Assembly (NCBI GenBank): GCA_000237975.1
Contig: CP003179.1
Location: 992,001 to 1,056,000 of the forward strand
From: Sulfobacillus acidophilus DSM 10332
GTDB lineage: Bacteria > Bacillota > Sulfobacillia > Sulfobacillales > Sulfobacillaceae
DNA: 64,000 nt
Reading direction: 5' to 3'
Shown here: in pieces, positions 53,145-62,568 of the stretch
How the letters are laid out: each line of letters begins with the position of its first letter
Position numbering within the stretch: the first letter of the stretch is position 1
Notes under the pieces: model-generated
Database searches by the model: none
Told to the model about the DNA's origin: nothing
What the model saw: only the letters and a program-made list of their open reading frames with translations
Position numbers and translations under genes: made by a program

Positions 53145-54494
53145 ATGACCATAAAGGATGTCGAACCCACCCGGGGATTGCGGCCGGTCCTCCGTTGGGG
53201 ACAAGTGCTAGCCATTGCGGTAGCGGCTATTTCGCCCACCACCTCCGTATTTTTGGTTTACGGGGCTGGTCTGAGTACGGCGGGGACAGGCATTGTCTGG
53301 GCGTTTTTGATCGGGGCGGTGATTGCCCTGTCTCTGGGTTTTTCGTATGCCGAACTTGGCGGACTCCATCCGGGAGCCGGGGGCGCCTATCGTATTATCC
53401 GAAATGTGCTCGGTGAGCCCTGGGGGTTAATTGCGGTCTGGCTCTTTTTGGTCCTGGGGATGGTGATTACGGCCAGTATTCTGGTGGCGGCCGCGACATA
53501 CCTGAACTCGCTGGTGCCCGGTATTCCCGTCAATTGGGCGGCCGTCGCCATGATGGCCCTGGTCACCGTCTTTTCTCTCGAGCGGATCGGCACCGCCAGT
53601 TGGGTAGCCACCGTCATGTTAATTATTGAGCTGACGGTGATCGGGGTCTTTATTGCCATGGGGTTTTTCGGGGCCCGCCATGGCGTGGGGTTCTTGGTGC
53701 ATCCCCAGCTCGTCTCGGCTTCCGGTCATCGCATGACGGTGATGTTTGCCGGATTAATGGCGGCCGTGGTTCCGGCGTTGTTTGCGTTTAATGGGTACGA
53801 CTGGCCCCTTTATTTTGCGGAAGAAACGTATGAACCGCGCAAAACGCTCCCCCGGGCGGTCATGTTGGCGGTGGCCATTTCCATCGGAGTGGAAGTGCTG
53901 GCGGTGATTGCGGCGACGGTGGCCATTCCGGATTTATCGGTTGCGCTGAAATCCTCGGCACCGTTGTCCTATGTGGCCCAATCGGTGGCCGGCCCGGTGG
54001 GGGCGACCATTTTGATTATCGGGGTCATTATCGCCATGTTTGACACCGGGCTTAGCGGAAACCTCGCCTACGCGCGCATTTATTATGATTCGGCCCAGTC
54101 CCGTAGCTGGCCGGAACCGGTTAACCGCTTTTTTGGCCGACTTAACCGCCATAATGTGCCTCTATGGGGGTTTCTTTTGCTCGGGGTAGGGAACGCCATA
54201 TTGTGCTATTTCACCTCGCTGAATAATTTAATCACGTTTACCGGAGTCGTTTTAGTCGCCATTTATCTCTTGATTGCGACAGCGGCCATCGTCAGCCGGG
54301 TGCGCCAGTCAACCGCCGACCGCCCCTTTCGTATGCCGTTATGGCCGATTCCACCCGTTATCGCGATTGTCGGCGCCATCTTGGCCTTAACCCAACAATC
54401 GCGGGCCGACATGATTCAAACGGCGGTTATCGTGTTAGTGGCCGTAATTTATTGGGCGGCCTACGCACGCCGGCATGCTGCCGCGAGCAAATAG
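53145..54494 (+). CDS. APC-superfamily permease
   Basis: 449 residues, 12 membrane helices. TM1 AAISPTTSVFLVYGAG; TM6 FNGYDWPLYFAEETYEPRK matches the conserved stretch of amino acid/polyamine carriers such as YbeC/YfnA-like members. GGAAGGGG lies upstream of the ATG. Faces the dipeptidase-ald operon across a shared control region and is followed by the XRE-cupin regulator, so an amino acid or peptide-derived substrate is likely (inference). Confidence 0.88.
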   Translation: MTIKDVEPTRGLRPVLRWGQVLAIAVAAISPTTSVFLVYGAGLSTAGTGIVWAFLIGAVIALSLGFSYAELGGLHPGAGGAYRIIRNVLGEPWGLIAVWLFLVLGMVITASILVAAATYLNSLVPGIPVNWAAVAMMALVTVFSLERIGTASWVATVMLIIELTVIGVFIAMGFFGARHGVGFLVHPQLVSASGHRMTVMFAGLMAAVVPALFAFNGYDWPLYFAEETYEPRKTLPRAVMLAVAISIGVEVLAVIAATVAIPDLSVALKSSAPLSYVAQSVAGPVGATILIIGVIIAMFDTGLSGNLAYARIYYDSAQSRSWPEPVNRFFGRLNRHNVPLWGFLLLGVGNAILCYFTSLNNLITFTGVVLVAIYLLIATAAIVSRVRQSTADRPFRMPLWPIPPVIAIVGAILALTQQSRADMIQTAVIVLVAVIYWAAYARRHAAASK

Positions 54495-54540
54495 CCGGGC
54501 AGGGAGGGATCTGGCATAATAGAGGTACCAGGTGCGGGGG

Positions 54541-54563
54541 GTACGCCACGGCCCGTGGCGTAC
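54541..54563 (+). terminator. Hairpin between permease and XRE-cupin gene
   Basis: Perfect ten-base arms GTACGCCACG / CGTGGCGTAC with a three-base loop, then TTCTTG. The T-run is poor, so it may be a weak terminator or an attenuator partly separating the two genes. A CATAAT at 54516-54521 could be a -10 element for the regulator. Confidence 0.5.
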
Positions 54564-54601
54564 TTCTTGATCCCGCCCGATCGGCAAAAAGGGGTGGTGC
54601 C

Positions 54602-55147
54602 ATGGAGTTCGATTACGCCAAACTGCGGACCGTGCGTCAAGAACGGCGTTTGACGATTCAAGAATTGGCGGAGCAGGCTCAGGTCAGTGCCAGCCTGATT
54701 TCCCAAATCGAGCGAGGCAAAGTCGTGCCTACCCTCACCGTGTTTTGGCGCATATGCAAAGCATTGGATATTCCCATGCATATTTTTTTTGAAACCGATT
54801 CCGCCGAGCAATATGTGGTTCGTCGAGAGAACCGGAAGATGTTGCAATTTCCCGATTCTCAGGTGCGCTATTTCTTATTAAGTCCGCAAGTCAAGGGATC
54901 CATCGAATTTTTGCTGGTGGAAATTGAACCGGGCGAAACCCACGATCCTGAAGGGGTTGTTACCCACGCCGGCGAAGAATATGGGTATATTTTACGCGGT
55001 GAAATGATTGTTCGGCTAGGGACCGAAGACATTCATTTGCGGGAAGGAGACAGTATCGCGTTTCCCTCCTCGATACCCCATCGGTATCGAAATCCCGGTA
55101 CGACCGTCTGCCAGTCCATTTGGGCGATGACCCCGCCTTCTTTTTAG
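54602..55147 (+). CDS. XRE-family regulator with C-terminal cupin domain
   Basis: 181 residues from ATG 54602 (GGGGTGGTG upstream). HTH_3 domain, residues about 6-62 (LTIQELAEQAQVSASLISQI), linker, then cupin_2 with HAGEEYGYILRGEM and PSSIPHRYRNPG holding possible metal ligands. PuuR/SutR-like architecture senses small amines or amino acids. Its position after the permease suggests local control of transport. Confidence 0.9.
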   Translation: MEFDYAKLRTVRQERRLTIQELAEQAQVSASLISQIERGKVVPTLTVFWRICKALDIPMHIFFETDSAEQYVVRRENRKMLQFPDSQVRYFLLSPQVKGSIEFLLVEIEPGETHDPEGVVTHAGEEYGYILRGEMIVRLGTEDIHLREGDSIAFPSSIPHRYRNPGTTVCQSIWAMTPPSF

Positions 55148-55188
55148 GGTGCGGCTCATACCGTCGGGGTGAGGGAATCGGCGTCTTG

Positions 55189-56916
55189 ATGATACGTTTT
55201 GATTTTCATGATGACGGGGTTTTGATTTTTGATCAGCCCGTGGCGACCTTTGTGGCCACCACGCCCGATGAGGTGGGACCGGTCTTACGGCAGGCCGAGG
55301 ATGCCCGCCGAAAGGGGTATTGGCTCGCGGGTTTATTAAGTTATGAGGCGAGTGCGGGAATCGATCCGGTACTCGTGACCCATCCCTCGGCCGGGTTTCC
55401 TTTGGTATGGCTCGGGGCCTATCCGGTCCCCAAGTCTTTGAAAGACGTTACGTTAGACGGAGGCTATCAGGTCGGGGTTTGGGAGCCTCGGGTCGGACTG
55501 GAGGAGTACGCTCGGCAGATTCACCAGATCCGGGAGGCGATTCGGGCCGGACTAACCTATCAAGTCAACTACACCATGCGTTGGGACGCTTCATTCAGCG
55601 GTGAACCCTACCGCTGGTATCATGATCTTCGAAGAACCCATCAGGGGGCGTATTCCGCCTATCTTGAGGTGGGGCGACATGTCGTGTTATCGGCTTCGCC
55701 GGAGCTCTTTTTCCGGATAACGGGGTCTCGGATTTGGACCCGGCCGATGAAGGGGACGGCTCCTCGCGGCGCGTTTTCCTCTTTGGATATGGACCACTAT
55801 CTCCGGTTGCGGCAGTCCGAAAAAGAGCGTGCGGAAAATATCATGATTGTGGATTTGATGCGAAATGATCTGGGCCGGATTGCCCGGTGGGGTTCGGTCG
55901 AGGTGGCGTCCGCCTGGAGCATTGAGCGATATCCTACCGTCTGGCAAATGACGTCTACGGTCAGTGCGGAACTCAGGCCGGAAATGACTTGGGTCGACGC
56001 GTTGCACGCCCTTTTTCCGGCGGGCTCAATCACGGGCGCTCCGAAGGCGCGTACCATGGAAATGATTCAAGCGGTCGAACCCGATCCCCGCGGCATCTAC
56101 TGTGGCACCATCGGCTACGTTAAGCCGAATGGCGATGCCGTATTTAACGTGGCGATTCGCACCGTGAGCGTTGACCGGAACGAGGGACGCGCCCAGTTTG
56201 GGGTGGGGGGCGGAATTACCTGGGATTCGCAGGTTGACGCGGAATATCGGGAATTATCTGCGAAAGCGGCGTTTCTCGAGGTGGCGTCCCAGGCGTTTGC
56301 CTTGGTGGAGACGGTGCGGGTGGTAGATGGCTGTATCACGCTGAAGGATTATCATACCGACCGACTCCGTCAATCGGTCGAGTATTTTGGCTGGACCTGG
56401 CATTCTCAGGCGGTGGATGAAGCGTGGGACCGTCTGGAAACCACCGGTGCCGGCCGTTTTCGAGGGCGGCTTCTCTACTATGCGGACGGTCGCGTGGCAA
56501 CCGAAATCACGCCTTTGGCAGCCGGAGCAGGGGGAATGCAATCGGTGGCTTACGCGGTGAAGCCGATGCCTCCGACGGATGTCTGGACGTGGCATAAAAC
56601 GACCCGACGGGATCGCTACATGGAACGACATCCTGCCGAGAGCCCGGTATTTGATCATTTGCTGTTTAACAACCGGGGCGAGGTTACCGAATTTACCCGT
56701 GGAAATCTTGTGGTGAAAATGCCGGACGGGTTATGGACTCCGCCGATCTCGAGCGGCTTGTTGCCGGGAACATTTCGGCAGTATCTACTGGATCGAAAGG
56801 CCGTTCGCGAGCGGATCATCACCTTTCATGACGTGGAAACAGCCGAACAATTATGGTTTATCAATAGCGTACGCGGATGGGTTCCGGTGCGCCTCGTGAA
56901 TTTGGCGCCCGATTGA
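55189..56916 (+). CDS. pabB: Fused aminodeoxychorismate synthase component I and lyase (PabB-PabC)
   Basis: 575 residues from ATG 55189 (GGTGAGGG 13 bases upstream, weak); the frame is open further left inside the regulator gene. Residues 1-360 form the chorismate-binding domain (PMKGTAPRG, ENIMIVDLMRNDLGR, PAGSITGAPKARTMEMI). Residues 375-575 form a class IV aminotransferase-like lyase (FDHLLFNNRGEVTEFTRGNL, SGLLPGTFRQYLL). It makes p-aminobenzoate for folate. The glutaminase partner PabA is not in the window. Confidence 0.92.
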   Translation: MIRFDFHDDGVLIFDQPVATFVATTPDEVGPVLRQAEDARRKGYWLAGLLSYEASAGIDPVLVTHPSAGFPLVWLGAYPVPKSLKDVTLDGGYQVGVWEPRVGLEEYARQIHQIREAIRAGLTYQVNYTMRWDASFSGEPYRWYHDLRRTHQGAYSAYLEVGRHVVLSASPELFFRITGSRIWTRPMKGTAPRGAFSSLDMDHYLRLRQSEKERAENIMIVDLMRNDLGRIARWGSVEVASAWSIERYPTVWQMTSTVSAELRPEMTWVDALHALFPAGSITGAPKARTMEMIQAVEPDPRGIYCGTIGYVKPNGDAVFNVAIRTVSVDRNEGRAQFGVGGGITWDSQVDAEYRELSAKAAFLEVASQAFALVETVRVVDGCITLKDYHTDRLRQSVEYFGWTWHSQAVDEAWDRLETTGAGRFRGRLLYYADGRVATEITPLAAGAGGMQSVAYAVKPMPPTDVWTWHKTTRRDRYMERHPAESPVFDHLLFNNRGEVTEFTRGNLVVKMPDGLWTPPISSGLLPGTFRQYLLDRKAVRERIITFHDVETAEQLWFINSVRGWVPVRLVNLAPD

Positions 56917-56946
56917 CCACGAGATTCCAGACCAGCAGATAAGGGC

Positions 56947-57342
56947 CTACTGGCCGACAATTTGAATCCAAAGTCGGCGTTGGCGGGGACCGTCGAATTC
57001 GCAGGCAAAAATGCCTTGCCAAGTACCCAGCATCACCTGACCCTGGTGGATAATCAGCGAGAGGGAGGGACCAACCAGGCTCACTTTAATATGACTATCC
57101 GAGTTCCGTTCCTGATGTTGAAAGGGAGCGTCCGGCGGTACCAGCGTACGGAGATGGCCCAGCAGATCGCGGACGACTGCCGGATCGGCATTTTCGTTGG
57201 CGGTCAAACCGAGGGTGGTATGGGGCGACTGAATGACCAAGATGCCGTTTTGGATACCGGAGGTGGTGACTATTCGGGCAATACGCTCGGTGATATTGAC
57301 CAATTCTTCCCTTCTATGGGTCTCAATCCGTAACTCGACCAT
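56947..57342 (-). CDS. YjbQ-family protein
   Basis: 131 residues, the length of the UPF0047/YjbQ family. TPHTTLGLTANENAD-like SPHTTLGLTANENADP, HHxD-type HQERNSDSHIKVSLVG and LGTWQGIFACEFDGPR are diagnostic; the three conserved His/Asp residues form a pocket. Reported to have weak thiamine phosphate synthase activity. Single gene, convergent with pabBC. Confidence 0.92.
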   Translation of the reverse strand: MVELRIETHRREELVNITERIARIVTTSGIQNGILVIQSPHTTLGLTANENADPAVVRDLLGHLRTLVPPDAPFQHQERNSDSHIKVSLVGPSLSLIIHQGQVMLGTWQGIFACEFDGPRQRRLWIQIVGQ

Positions 57343-57400
57343 TGAGGTTCCTTCCTTTATACACTCGGAGTCTTATCCGTCACGATCAGATTGTACCGAT

Positions 57401-58267
57401 CTAACGCAAAGATTTCAGCCGAGTAATAAAAGAGAGAGTGCCTACCATCATCATTAACAATAGACCCGCCATATAGGCTAATGCGTTGGCGGTGGGATAC
57501 GGTTGTTGAATGAAGGTCCAGACCACGTAGGTCAAGTAGGCTACCGGATGATGCGTAAGGTGCCACGAGGGAACGGTTTCGGACCAATCGGCCGTGTAAA
57601 GTAGAGGGGCGGTTTCCCCCATAGCCACCGATAAGGCCAAAATGGCCCCGTTGGCGATACCGGCGCGAGAAGCGGGCCAGAGAATCGACCAGATCACCCG
57701 ATAGCGCGGAAAACCGAGAGCGAGTGCCGATTCCCAGTATTCCGGAGGTACTTTCTCTAACGCTTGCAATGTACTGCGAATCCCATAAGGGAGCGCCAGC
57801 ATGGTGAGCGTCAGGGCGGCCGCCAAGGCGGAAAATCCCCAACCTAACGCTACAACGAACGCCAGATAGCCGACATAGCCGAAAACAATCGAAGGGATGC
57901 CGGACAATAGATCGCTTAAAAAGAGAAGGGCGTTCCGCATAAACGGCGAACCGTAAACGAACGCATAGGTGGCCACGGCAATGCCGATGGCGCTGACCAG
58001 TACTAAGGTCAGACCGCCGAGCCAGAGCGTTCCCGTGATGGCGTTGGCTAGCCCCCCGGTCAACCCTTCGGTGGGCGTGGTGAAGACTGTCCAGTGCCAC
58101 GCCGGTTGCGCCCCTTTGATAACGGTCATTAATATCAGGCTTAACACGCCGATCATCAACCCGGTAGCGCCGTAGGCCCCCAAGCGCCAGAGGCCGCCGC
58201 GTATACGGCGAGACCGGCTTGGTCGTGCATCAGGGGATATGCTAGGCTTCTTAAGCCTTATCATCAC
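57401..58267 (-). CDS. pstA: Phosphate ABC transporter permease PstA
   Basis: 288 residues with six membrane helices. The binding-protein-dependent transport motif EYWESALALGFPRYRVIWSI (EAA loop) contacts PstB. Start overlaps the pstC stop. Last gene of a pstB-S-C-A transcript, ordered differently from the usual S-C-A-B. Confidence 0.94.
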   Translation of the reverse strand: MMIRLKKPSISPDARPSRSRRIRGGLWRLGAYGATGLMIGVLSLILMTVIKGAQPAWHWTVFTTPTEGLTGGLANAITGTLWLGGLTLVLVSAIGIAVATYAFVYGSPFMRNALLFLSDLLSGIPSIVFGYVGYLAFVVALGWGFSALAAALTLTMLALPYGIRSTLQALEKVPPEYWESALALGFPRYRVIWSILWPASRAGIANGAILALSVAMGETAPLLYTADWSETVPSWHLTHHPVAYLTYVVWTFIQQPYPTANALAYMAGLLLMMMVGTLSFITRLKSLR

Positions 58268-59277
58268 AGCAAAACGTCCTCCTCGTTCCAGGCGTTAATG
58301 CGTAAGGCGGCTCGCCTGACAATTCCGCGGGCCAACACGTTGACGATGACGGTGATGAGAAAGAGCACAAAGCCCAATGCGCCCAGCGCGTGGACGCCCA
58401 TTTGGGTCGGATCGGTCAATGCCGAATCGAGTTGTCCGGCGATGGTGGCGGCCATGGTCGAAATCGCGCTGTAGAGGTTGTGCGGCAAGATGTTCAAGGC
58501 ATCGCCGCTGACCATAAGGACTGCCATGGTCTCCCCGAGTGCCCGGCCCAACCCTAAAATACTGCCGCCGATCACCGCCGGCCGGGCAAAGGGCCATACC
58601 ACGTGCCAGAAGGTTTCGCCTTCCGTCCAGCCAAGCGCCAAGCCACTCGCGATAAGTTCCGGCGGAATTTGCTCCATGACGGTCCGCATGGTTGCGGCCA
58701 TGATGGGGACGATCATGAGAGTGATAACAATGACCGCGACGAATAAATTGGTTTGGCTGGCAATCGGTCCGGACACGAACGGCAGGGGAGACAACAGTCG
58801 ATTTAAGATCGGGCCCAGTCGATGACTGACAAAGGGAGCAACCTCGGTCAATCCCCAAAGTCCGTAGAGGACACTCGGAATACCGGCCATCATTTCCACT
58901 AACCCGGCGGCCCAGGGGCGGATCCGTCCGTGAATGAAAAAGGCGCTGCCGGCAGCCACCCCTAAGGCGACCGGCACGGCAATGATGAGTGCTAAACCGG
59001 CCGTCAGGACCGTGCCGACCATGAACACCAGGGCACCAAAAGAGGCTCCCGGCATCACCTGCACGCCATGGACGGTGACCGGGTGAGCCGCATATAAGTT
59101 CCCGAGGCTCCAGAGCGGATCGGTAAAAAAGTGCCATCCCATGTAGCGGAATACCGGCCAGGCCGACCAGCTCAAATAGCCTGCGAGCACGCACACGATG
59201 AGAAGCGGGGCTAGGGACACGATCCCCAGCCCGCCTCGGACTACGTTGTCAAAAACCCGCGCCTTAGTGGATTTCAT
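58264..59277 (-). CDS. pstC: Phosphate ABC transporter permease PstC
   Basis: 337 residues with six membrane helices. MMAGIPSVLYGLWGL and the EAA loop LIASGLALGWTEGETFWHVV are family features. It overlaps pstS by 14 bases and pstA by four, so translation is coupled. With PstA it forms the channel for high-affinity phosphate uptake. Confidence 0.94.
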   Translation of the reverse strand: MKSTKARVFDNVVRGGLGIVSLAPLLIVCVLAGYLSWSAWPVFRYMGWHFFTDPLWSLGNLYAAHPVTVHGVQVMPGASFGALVFMVGTVLTAGLALIIAVPVALGVAAGSAFFIHGRIRPWAAGLVEMMAGIPSVLYGLWGLTEVAPFVSHRLGPILNRLLSPLPFVSGPIASQTNLFVAVIVITLMIVPIMAATMRTVMEQIPPELIASGLALGWTEGETFWHVVWPFARPAVIGGSILGLGRALGETMAVLMVSGDALNILPHNLYSAISTMAATIAGQLDSALTDPTQMGVHALGALGFVLFLITVIVNVLARGIVRRAALRINAWNEEDVLL

Positions 59278-60370
59278 TGATTTGTTTCTGGTTCAACCGA
59301 ACGACTGACGGCGGTAAGGGCAAAAAGTGTACCGCGTTCAAAAACTGGCTTTGATTGCCGCCGTTCGGAGAAATCGCCCAACTGAGAAACGCCTTAAGAG
59401 CGTTGGCCGTCGTCACACTCGGTTGGTTTTCCTGGAGAATGGCATACTCGTAGTTGATAATCGGATACGCGGTCGCGCCGGGTGCATCGATGAGGGAAAT
59501 GCGCTCGTCGGCAGGGGTTTGAGGAACCATAGCCGACGCGGCCGAGACGATATCTTGCGATGTCGGTAGCACGTAATGTCCGCTGGGATTTTCCAAGGCG
59601 CCATAACCCAATCCGTCGGATTCCATTTGATTCAGGTAGGAGATGCCGACATAGGCGATGGCGTACGGATTCGCATGTAAAAATTGCACCATGCCGCCAT
59701 TGCCGACTGCACTGGCTTCCGAGGAAACCGCGGGCCAAGCCGGGGCCGTCGCGTAACCGACGGTCCAACTACTGGGCGCGCTTTTGGTGAGATATTGCGT
59801 GAACAAGAAACTATCGCCGGACGAGTCGCTCCGCCGCACCGGGATAATCGGGTGATTCGGCAACGGCACGCCGGGATTCGCGGCTTGAATCTGCGGCGCA
59901 TCCCAATTGGTGATCTTGCCGGTATAAATTCCGGCTAAAATGGGCCCGGACAAATTCAGGTGCCGACCGTTCAGACCCGGCAGGTTGTAGCCAATCACTT
60001 GGGCGGAAATCGCCAACGGGATGTTTAAAATGCCCGGCTTCATTTCGGCCGAGGACATGTAGGCGTCCGACGCACCAATTTGGACGGTACCGGCTAACGC
60101 CTGAGCGATACCGGTGCCGCTACCGGTGCCAGCCGGGGTAATCGTGATATTTTTATGAGACGCCTCCCAGACGGGAACCCATTTTTGGAACAACGGATAG
60201 AGTAGGGTGGACCCGGTTTCCAACAGGGTGACCGGTGTTGAAGCTTCTGCGACTGCGGTTGGGGATTTTGTGGCCGGTGCTTGGCTGGTCGGGGCGGTGG
60301 TGCCGCACCCGGCTAACAGCGCGCCGCCAAGCGCTAAACCTGACCACCATTTTATGGCATGCATCGACAT
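59264..60370 (-). CDS. pstS: Phosphate-binding lipoprotein PstS
   Basis: 368 residues. Signal peptide with lipobox LLAGC (Cys about 22), then a Thr/Ala/Pro-rich linker. Phosphate-binding loops are recognisable: TGSTLLYPLFQKW, GTGSGTGIAQAL and RRSDSSGDSFLFTQYL. It captures phosphate outside the membrane. GAGAGGAG upstream of the ATG. Lies 33 bases after pstB. Confidence 0.94.
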   Translation of the reverse strand: MSMHAIKWWSGLALGGALLAGCGTTAPTSQAPATKSPTAVAEASTPVTLLETGSTLLYPLFQKWVPVWEASHKNITITPAGTGSGTGIAQALAGTVQIGASDAYMSSAEMKPGILNIPLAISAQVIGYNLPGLNGRHLNLSGPILAGIYTGKITNWDAPQIQAANPGVPLPNHPIIPVRRSDSSGDSFLFTQYLTKSAPSSWTVGYATAPAWPAVSSEASAVGNGGMVQFLHANPYAIAYVGISYLNQMESDGLGYGALENPSGHYVLPTSQDIVSAASAMVPQTPADERISLIDAPGATAYPIINYEYAILQENQPSVTTANALKAFLSWAISPNGGNQSQFLNAVHFLPLPPSVVRLNQKQINEIH

Positions 60371-60403
60371 AATGTCATGACTCCTCTCATGGGTAAACGC
60401 AGA

Positions 60404-61192
60404 TTATTGGGCATGGTGCAAGTATTGGGCCACGGGCGGATGCGTGGACCGAAATATCTCGTCGGGAACCCCCAAAGCCTCCAGTCGTCCGTTAATCAAC
60501 ACGCCGATATGGGTTGCGACCTCCCGGGCTTGTTCGAGATGATGCGTGACCAATATGACAGTGGTGTGGCCCCGAAGAGTTTGGATGAGTTCATCGATCG
60601 TGTGCCGCGATTTGGGATCCAAGGCCGATGCGGGCTCGTCCAACAATAAGACGGCGGGTTTGAGAGCGAGTGCCCGCGCAATGGAGAGGCGTTGTTGCTG
60701 GCCGCCGGAAAGGGTCAAGGCCGACGCGTGTAATCGGCCGGAAACATCTTGCCATAGCCCTACCTGTGTCAGCGCGGCTTCGACACGTTCCGGAATTTGG
60801 GCCCGGGGTGTTCCATGAATGGCCAATGGCAAGGCGATATTCTGGTAAATCGATTTAGGAAATGGTGTCGGCCGTTGAAATACCATTCCGATATGGGTGC
60901 GCAGTGCGGTAACATCCACCCGTCGGTCATAGACATTCGTCGAACCAAACCACACGGTGCCGGTTACGCGCACGCCGGGGGTCAGATCCCATAAGCGGTT
61001 AATGAGTTTTAACACGCTCGATTTGCCGCTCCCGCTAGGGCCGACAATGGCCAAAACGGCGCCCGACGGGACTTCGAATGAGAGATCGGTTAAGATAGGA
61101 CGCTTGGCGATAGCCAACGAGACCTGATCAAAACGAATGGCGGCGGGGGTGGTAACAGGCGCACCGTGAACTGACGGATATGGTGACGGCAT
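60404..61192 (-). CDS. pstB: Phosphate ABC transporter ATPase PstB
   Basis: 262 residues from ATG 61192 (AAAGGG seven bases upstream; a TTG two codons earlier is also open). Walker A VGPSGSGKSSVL, Q-loop VFQRPTPFPKSI (the Pro-rich form typical of PstB), signature LSGGQQQRLSIARAL, Walker B VLLLDEPASALDP and VTHHLEQA. First gene of the operon, an uncommon position for pstB. PhoU is absent from the window. Confidence 0.95.
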   Translation of the reverse strand: MPSPYPSVHGAPVTTPAAIRFDQVSLAIAKRPILTDLSFEVPSGAVLAIVGPSGSGKSSVLKLINRLWDLTPGVRVTGTVWFGSTNVYDRRVDVTALRTHIGMVFQRPTPFPKSIYQNIALPLAIHGTPRAQIPERVEAALTQVGLWQDVSGRLHASALTLSGGQQQRLSIARALALKPAVLLLDEPASALDPKSRHTIDELIQTLRGHTTVILVTHHLEQAREVATHIGVLINGRLEALGVPDEIFRSTHPPVAQYLHHAQ

Positions 61193-61248
61193 TCCCAAAC
61201 CCTTTCTGTGTCAGATAATTTAGGCCTTCGATCTCATCCTACGGGACA

Positions 61249-61289
61249 ATTATGGCGGTCGTGTGATCCGGGGATTAAGCTTAGGTTAA
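61249..61289 (-). promoter_or_regulatory. pst promoter with PhoP-like box
   Basis: On the minus strand TTAACC (61289-61284), five bases, TTAATC (61278-61273): two TTAACA-like hexamers with an 11-base period, as in PhoP boxes. After an 18-base gap comes CATAAT (61254-61249) as -10. The second hexamer occupies the -35 position, the usual set-up for PhoP activation. About 57 bases before the pstB start. Confidence 0.6.
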
Positions 61290-61378
61290 GGGTGTGTGAC
61301 GAACGTCGGGATTTTCCGGGCATGATAACAGGAAATTACTCACCCGGTGTCGAAGGATGGGGTAGAGGGGGCCAAGGG

Positions 61379-61954
61379 ATGGCAGGATACATCACCGTTT
61401 TTACCGGGGAAATGTTTTCAGGGAAATCGGAAGCGCTGGAAGCGCAGGTGAGAACGGCGGTGAACCGGGGCGCCGTAACCCAGGTTTTTTATCCCGAACA
61501 GGCCGCGAGGGCTAGCCAACGGGATATTGCCCATCGATTGCGGGAACCGCACCCTAACTTGAAACTGACGCCGGTGCCGCAGGCGGACGCCGAATGGCTC
61601 TTACGCCATGTGGTTCCGGATGCGGATGTGGTGGCGATTGACGAGGCGCAGTTTTTTACGCCTGCCATCGTATCGGTGCTCCAGCAATTACGGATGCGCG
61701 GGCTGGTCATCTATGTCGCCGGGCTGGATCAAGATTATCGAGGAAATCCCTTCGGGCCAATGGGCCAGATTTTATGTATTGCGAATCAAATTCACAAGTT
61801 GCATGCCCGTTGTGCTCGCTGTGGCGCGTCCGAGGCGCTTTTTTCGCAAAGGGTGGTGGCCTTGTCCGACCAAATCGTCATCGGGGATACCATCTATCAA
61901 CCCGTGTGCGAAGACTGTTATCATTTAGCGGGGGCGGTTTCATTAGCCGATTAG
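61379..61954 (+). CDS. tdk: Thymidine kinase
   Basis: 191 residues from ATG 61379, after GAGGGGG; a longer in-frame version would run into the pst control region. Type II thymidine kinase: P-loop TGEMFSGKSEAL, AIDEAQFF (Walker B), lasso-like GLDQDYRGNPFG and two CxxC zinc pairs (CARC, CEDC). Salvages thymidine. Overlaps trmK. Confidence 0.94.
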   Translation: MAGYITVFTGEMFSGKSEALEAQVRTAVNRGAVTQVFYPEQAARASQRDIAHRLREPHPNLKLTPVPQADAEWLLRHVVPDADVVAIDEAQFFTPAIVSVLQQLRMRGLVIYVAGLDQDYRGNPFGPMGQILCIANQIHKLHARCARCGASEALFSQRVVALSDQIVIGDTIYQPVCEDCYHLAGAVSLAD

Positions 61955-62568
61955 AGCCTCGTCTCCAAGCCATCGTCGAATGGTGTCAATCCTATCGCCG
62001 AATTGCCGACATCGGCGCTCACGCCGGACATCTGGCCATGGCCCTGGCCCGACAGGGGCATGAGGTGTATGCGACCGAAGTAACGCCCCGTGGGTACCAA
62101 GTGCTGGCCGGGTCGGTTGCGGGTACCGGCGTGGTGCCTTGTTTAGGGGATGGACTGGATGCCTTAAACCAAGCGCCGGTTGACGGAATCGTCATCGCCG
62201 GCATGGGTTACGGCACGATTCTTCACATTTTAGACTATGCGCCTTTGCCGTATCGCCCGTTGCCCTATATCGTCCAACCGATGCAAGGGGCATTGAGACT
62301 GCGACAGGCGCTTCAAGCCCGTGGGTTCGGCTGGCGTCGGGCCAATGTGGTGGAAGATCGCCACCGTTACTACCCTCTTTGGGAAATTGTCCGAGGTCAA
62401 GGCCATATGTGGGAAGGTGAGATACCGGAAGAGTTGGCCGTGTCACCCCTTTATCCGGCCTATTTACGCCAGGAGTTGGCCCGGATTCCCGACGTGCCGG
62501 CTTTACCCGCCTCACAACGAAACCTCCGACAACAATTATGGGAGGCGATTTCACGCTATGACGGCTGA
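61906..62568 (+). CDS. trmK: tRNA (adenine-22-N1)-methyltransferase TrmK (YqfN)
   Basis: 220 residues if read from GTG 61906; the family core begins at ISRLEPRLQAIVEW (about residue 13), and a rare ATT start at 61942 after GCGGGGGCGG is also possible. Motif I is RIADIGAHAGHLAMAL, motif II ATEVTPRGYQ, and IAGMGYGTILHIL corresponds to the GMGG active-site loop (here GMGY). Methylates A22 in the tRNA D-arm. Next to a YqfO-like gene, the same neighbour as in Bacillus. Confidence 0.85.
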   Translation: MRRLLSFSGGGFISRLEPRLQAIVEWCQSYRRIADIGAHAGHLAMALARQGHEVYATEVTPRGYQVLAGSVAGTGVVPCLGDGLDALNQAPVDGIVIAGMGYGTILHILDYAPLPYRPLPYIVQPMQGALRLRQALQARGFGWRRANVVEDRHRYYPLWEIVRGQGHMWEGEIPEELAVSPLYPAYLRQELARIPDVPALPASQRNLRQQLWEAISRYDG

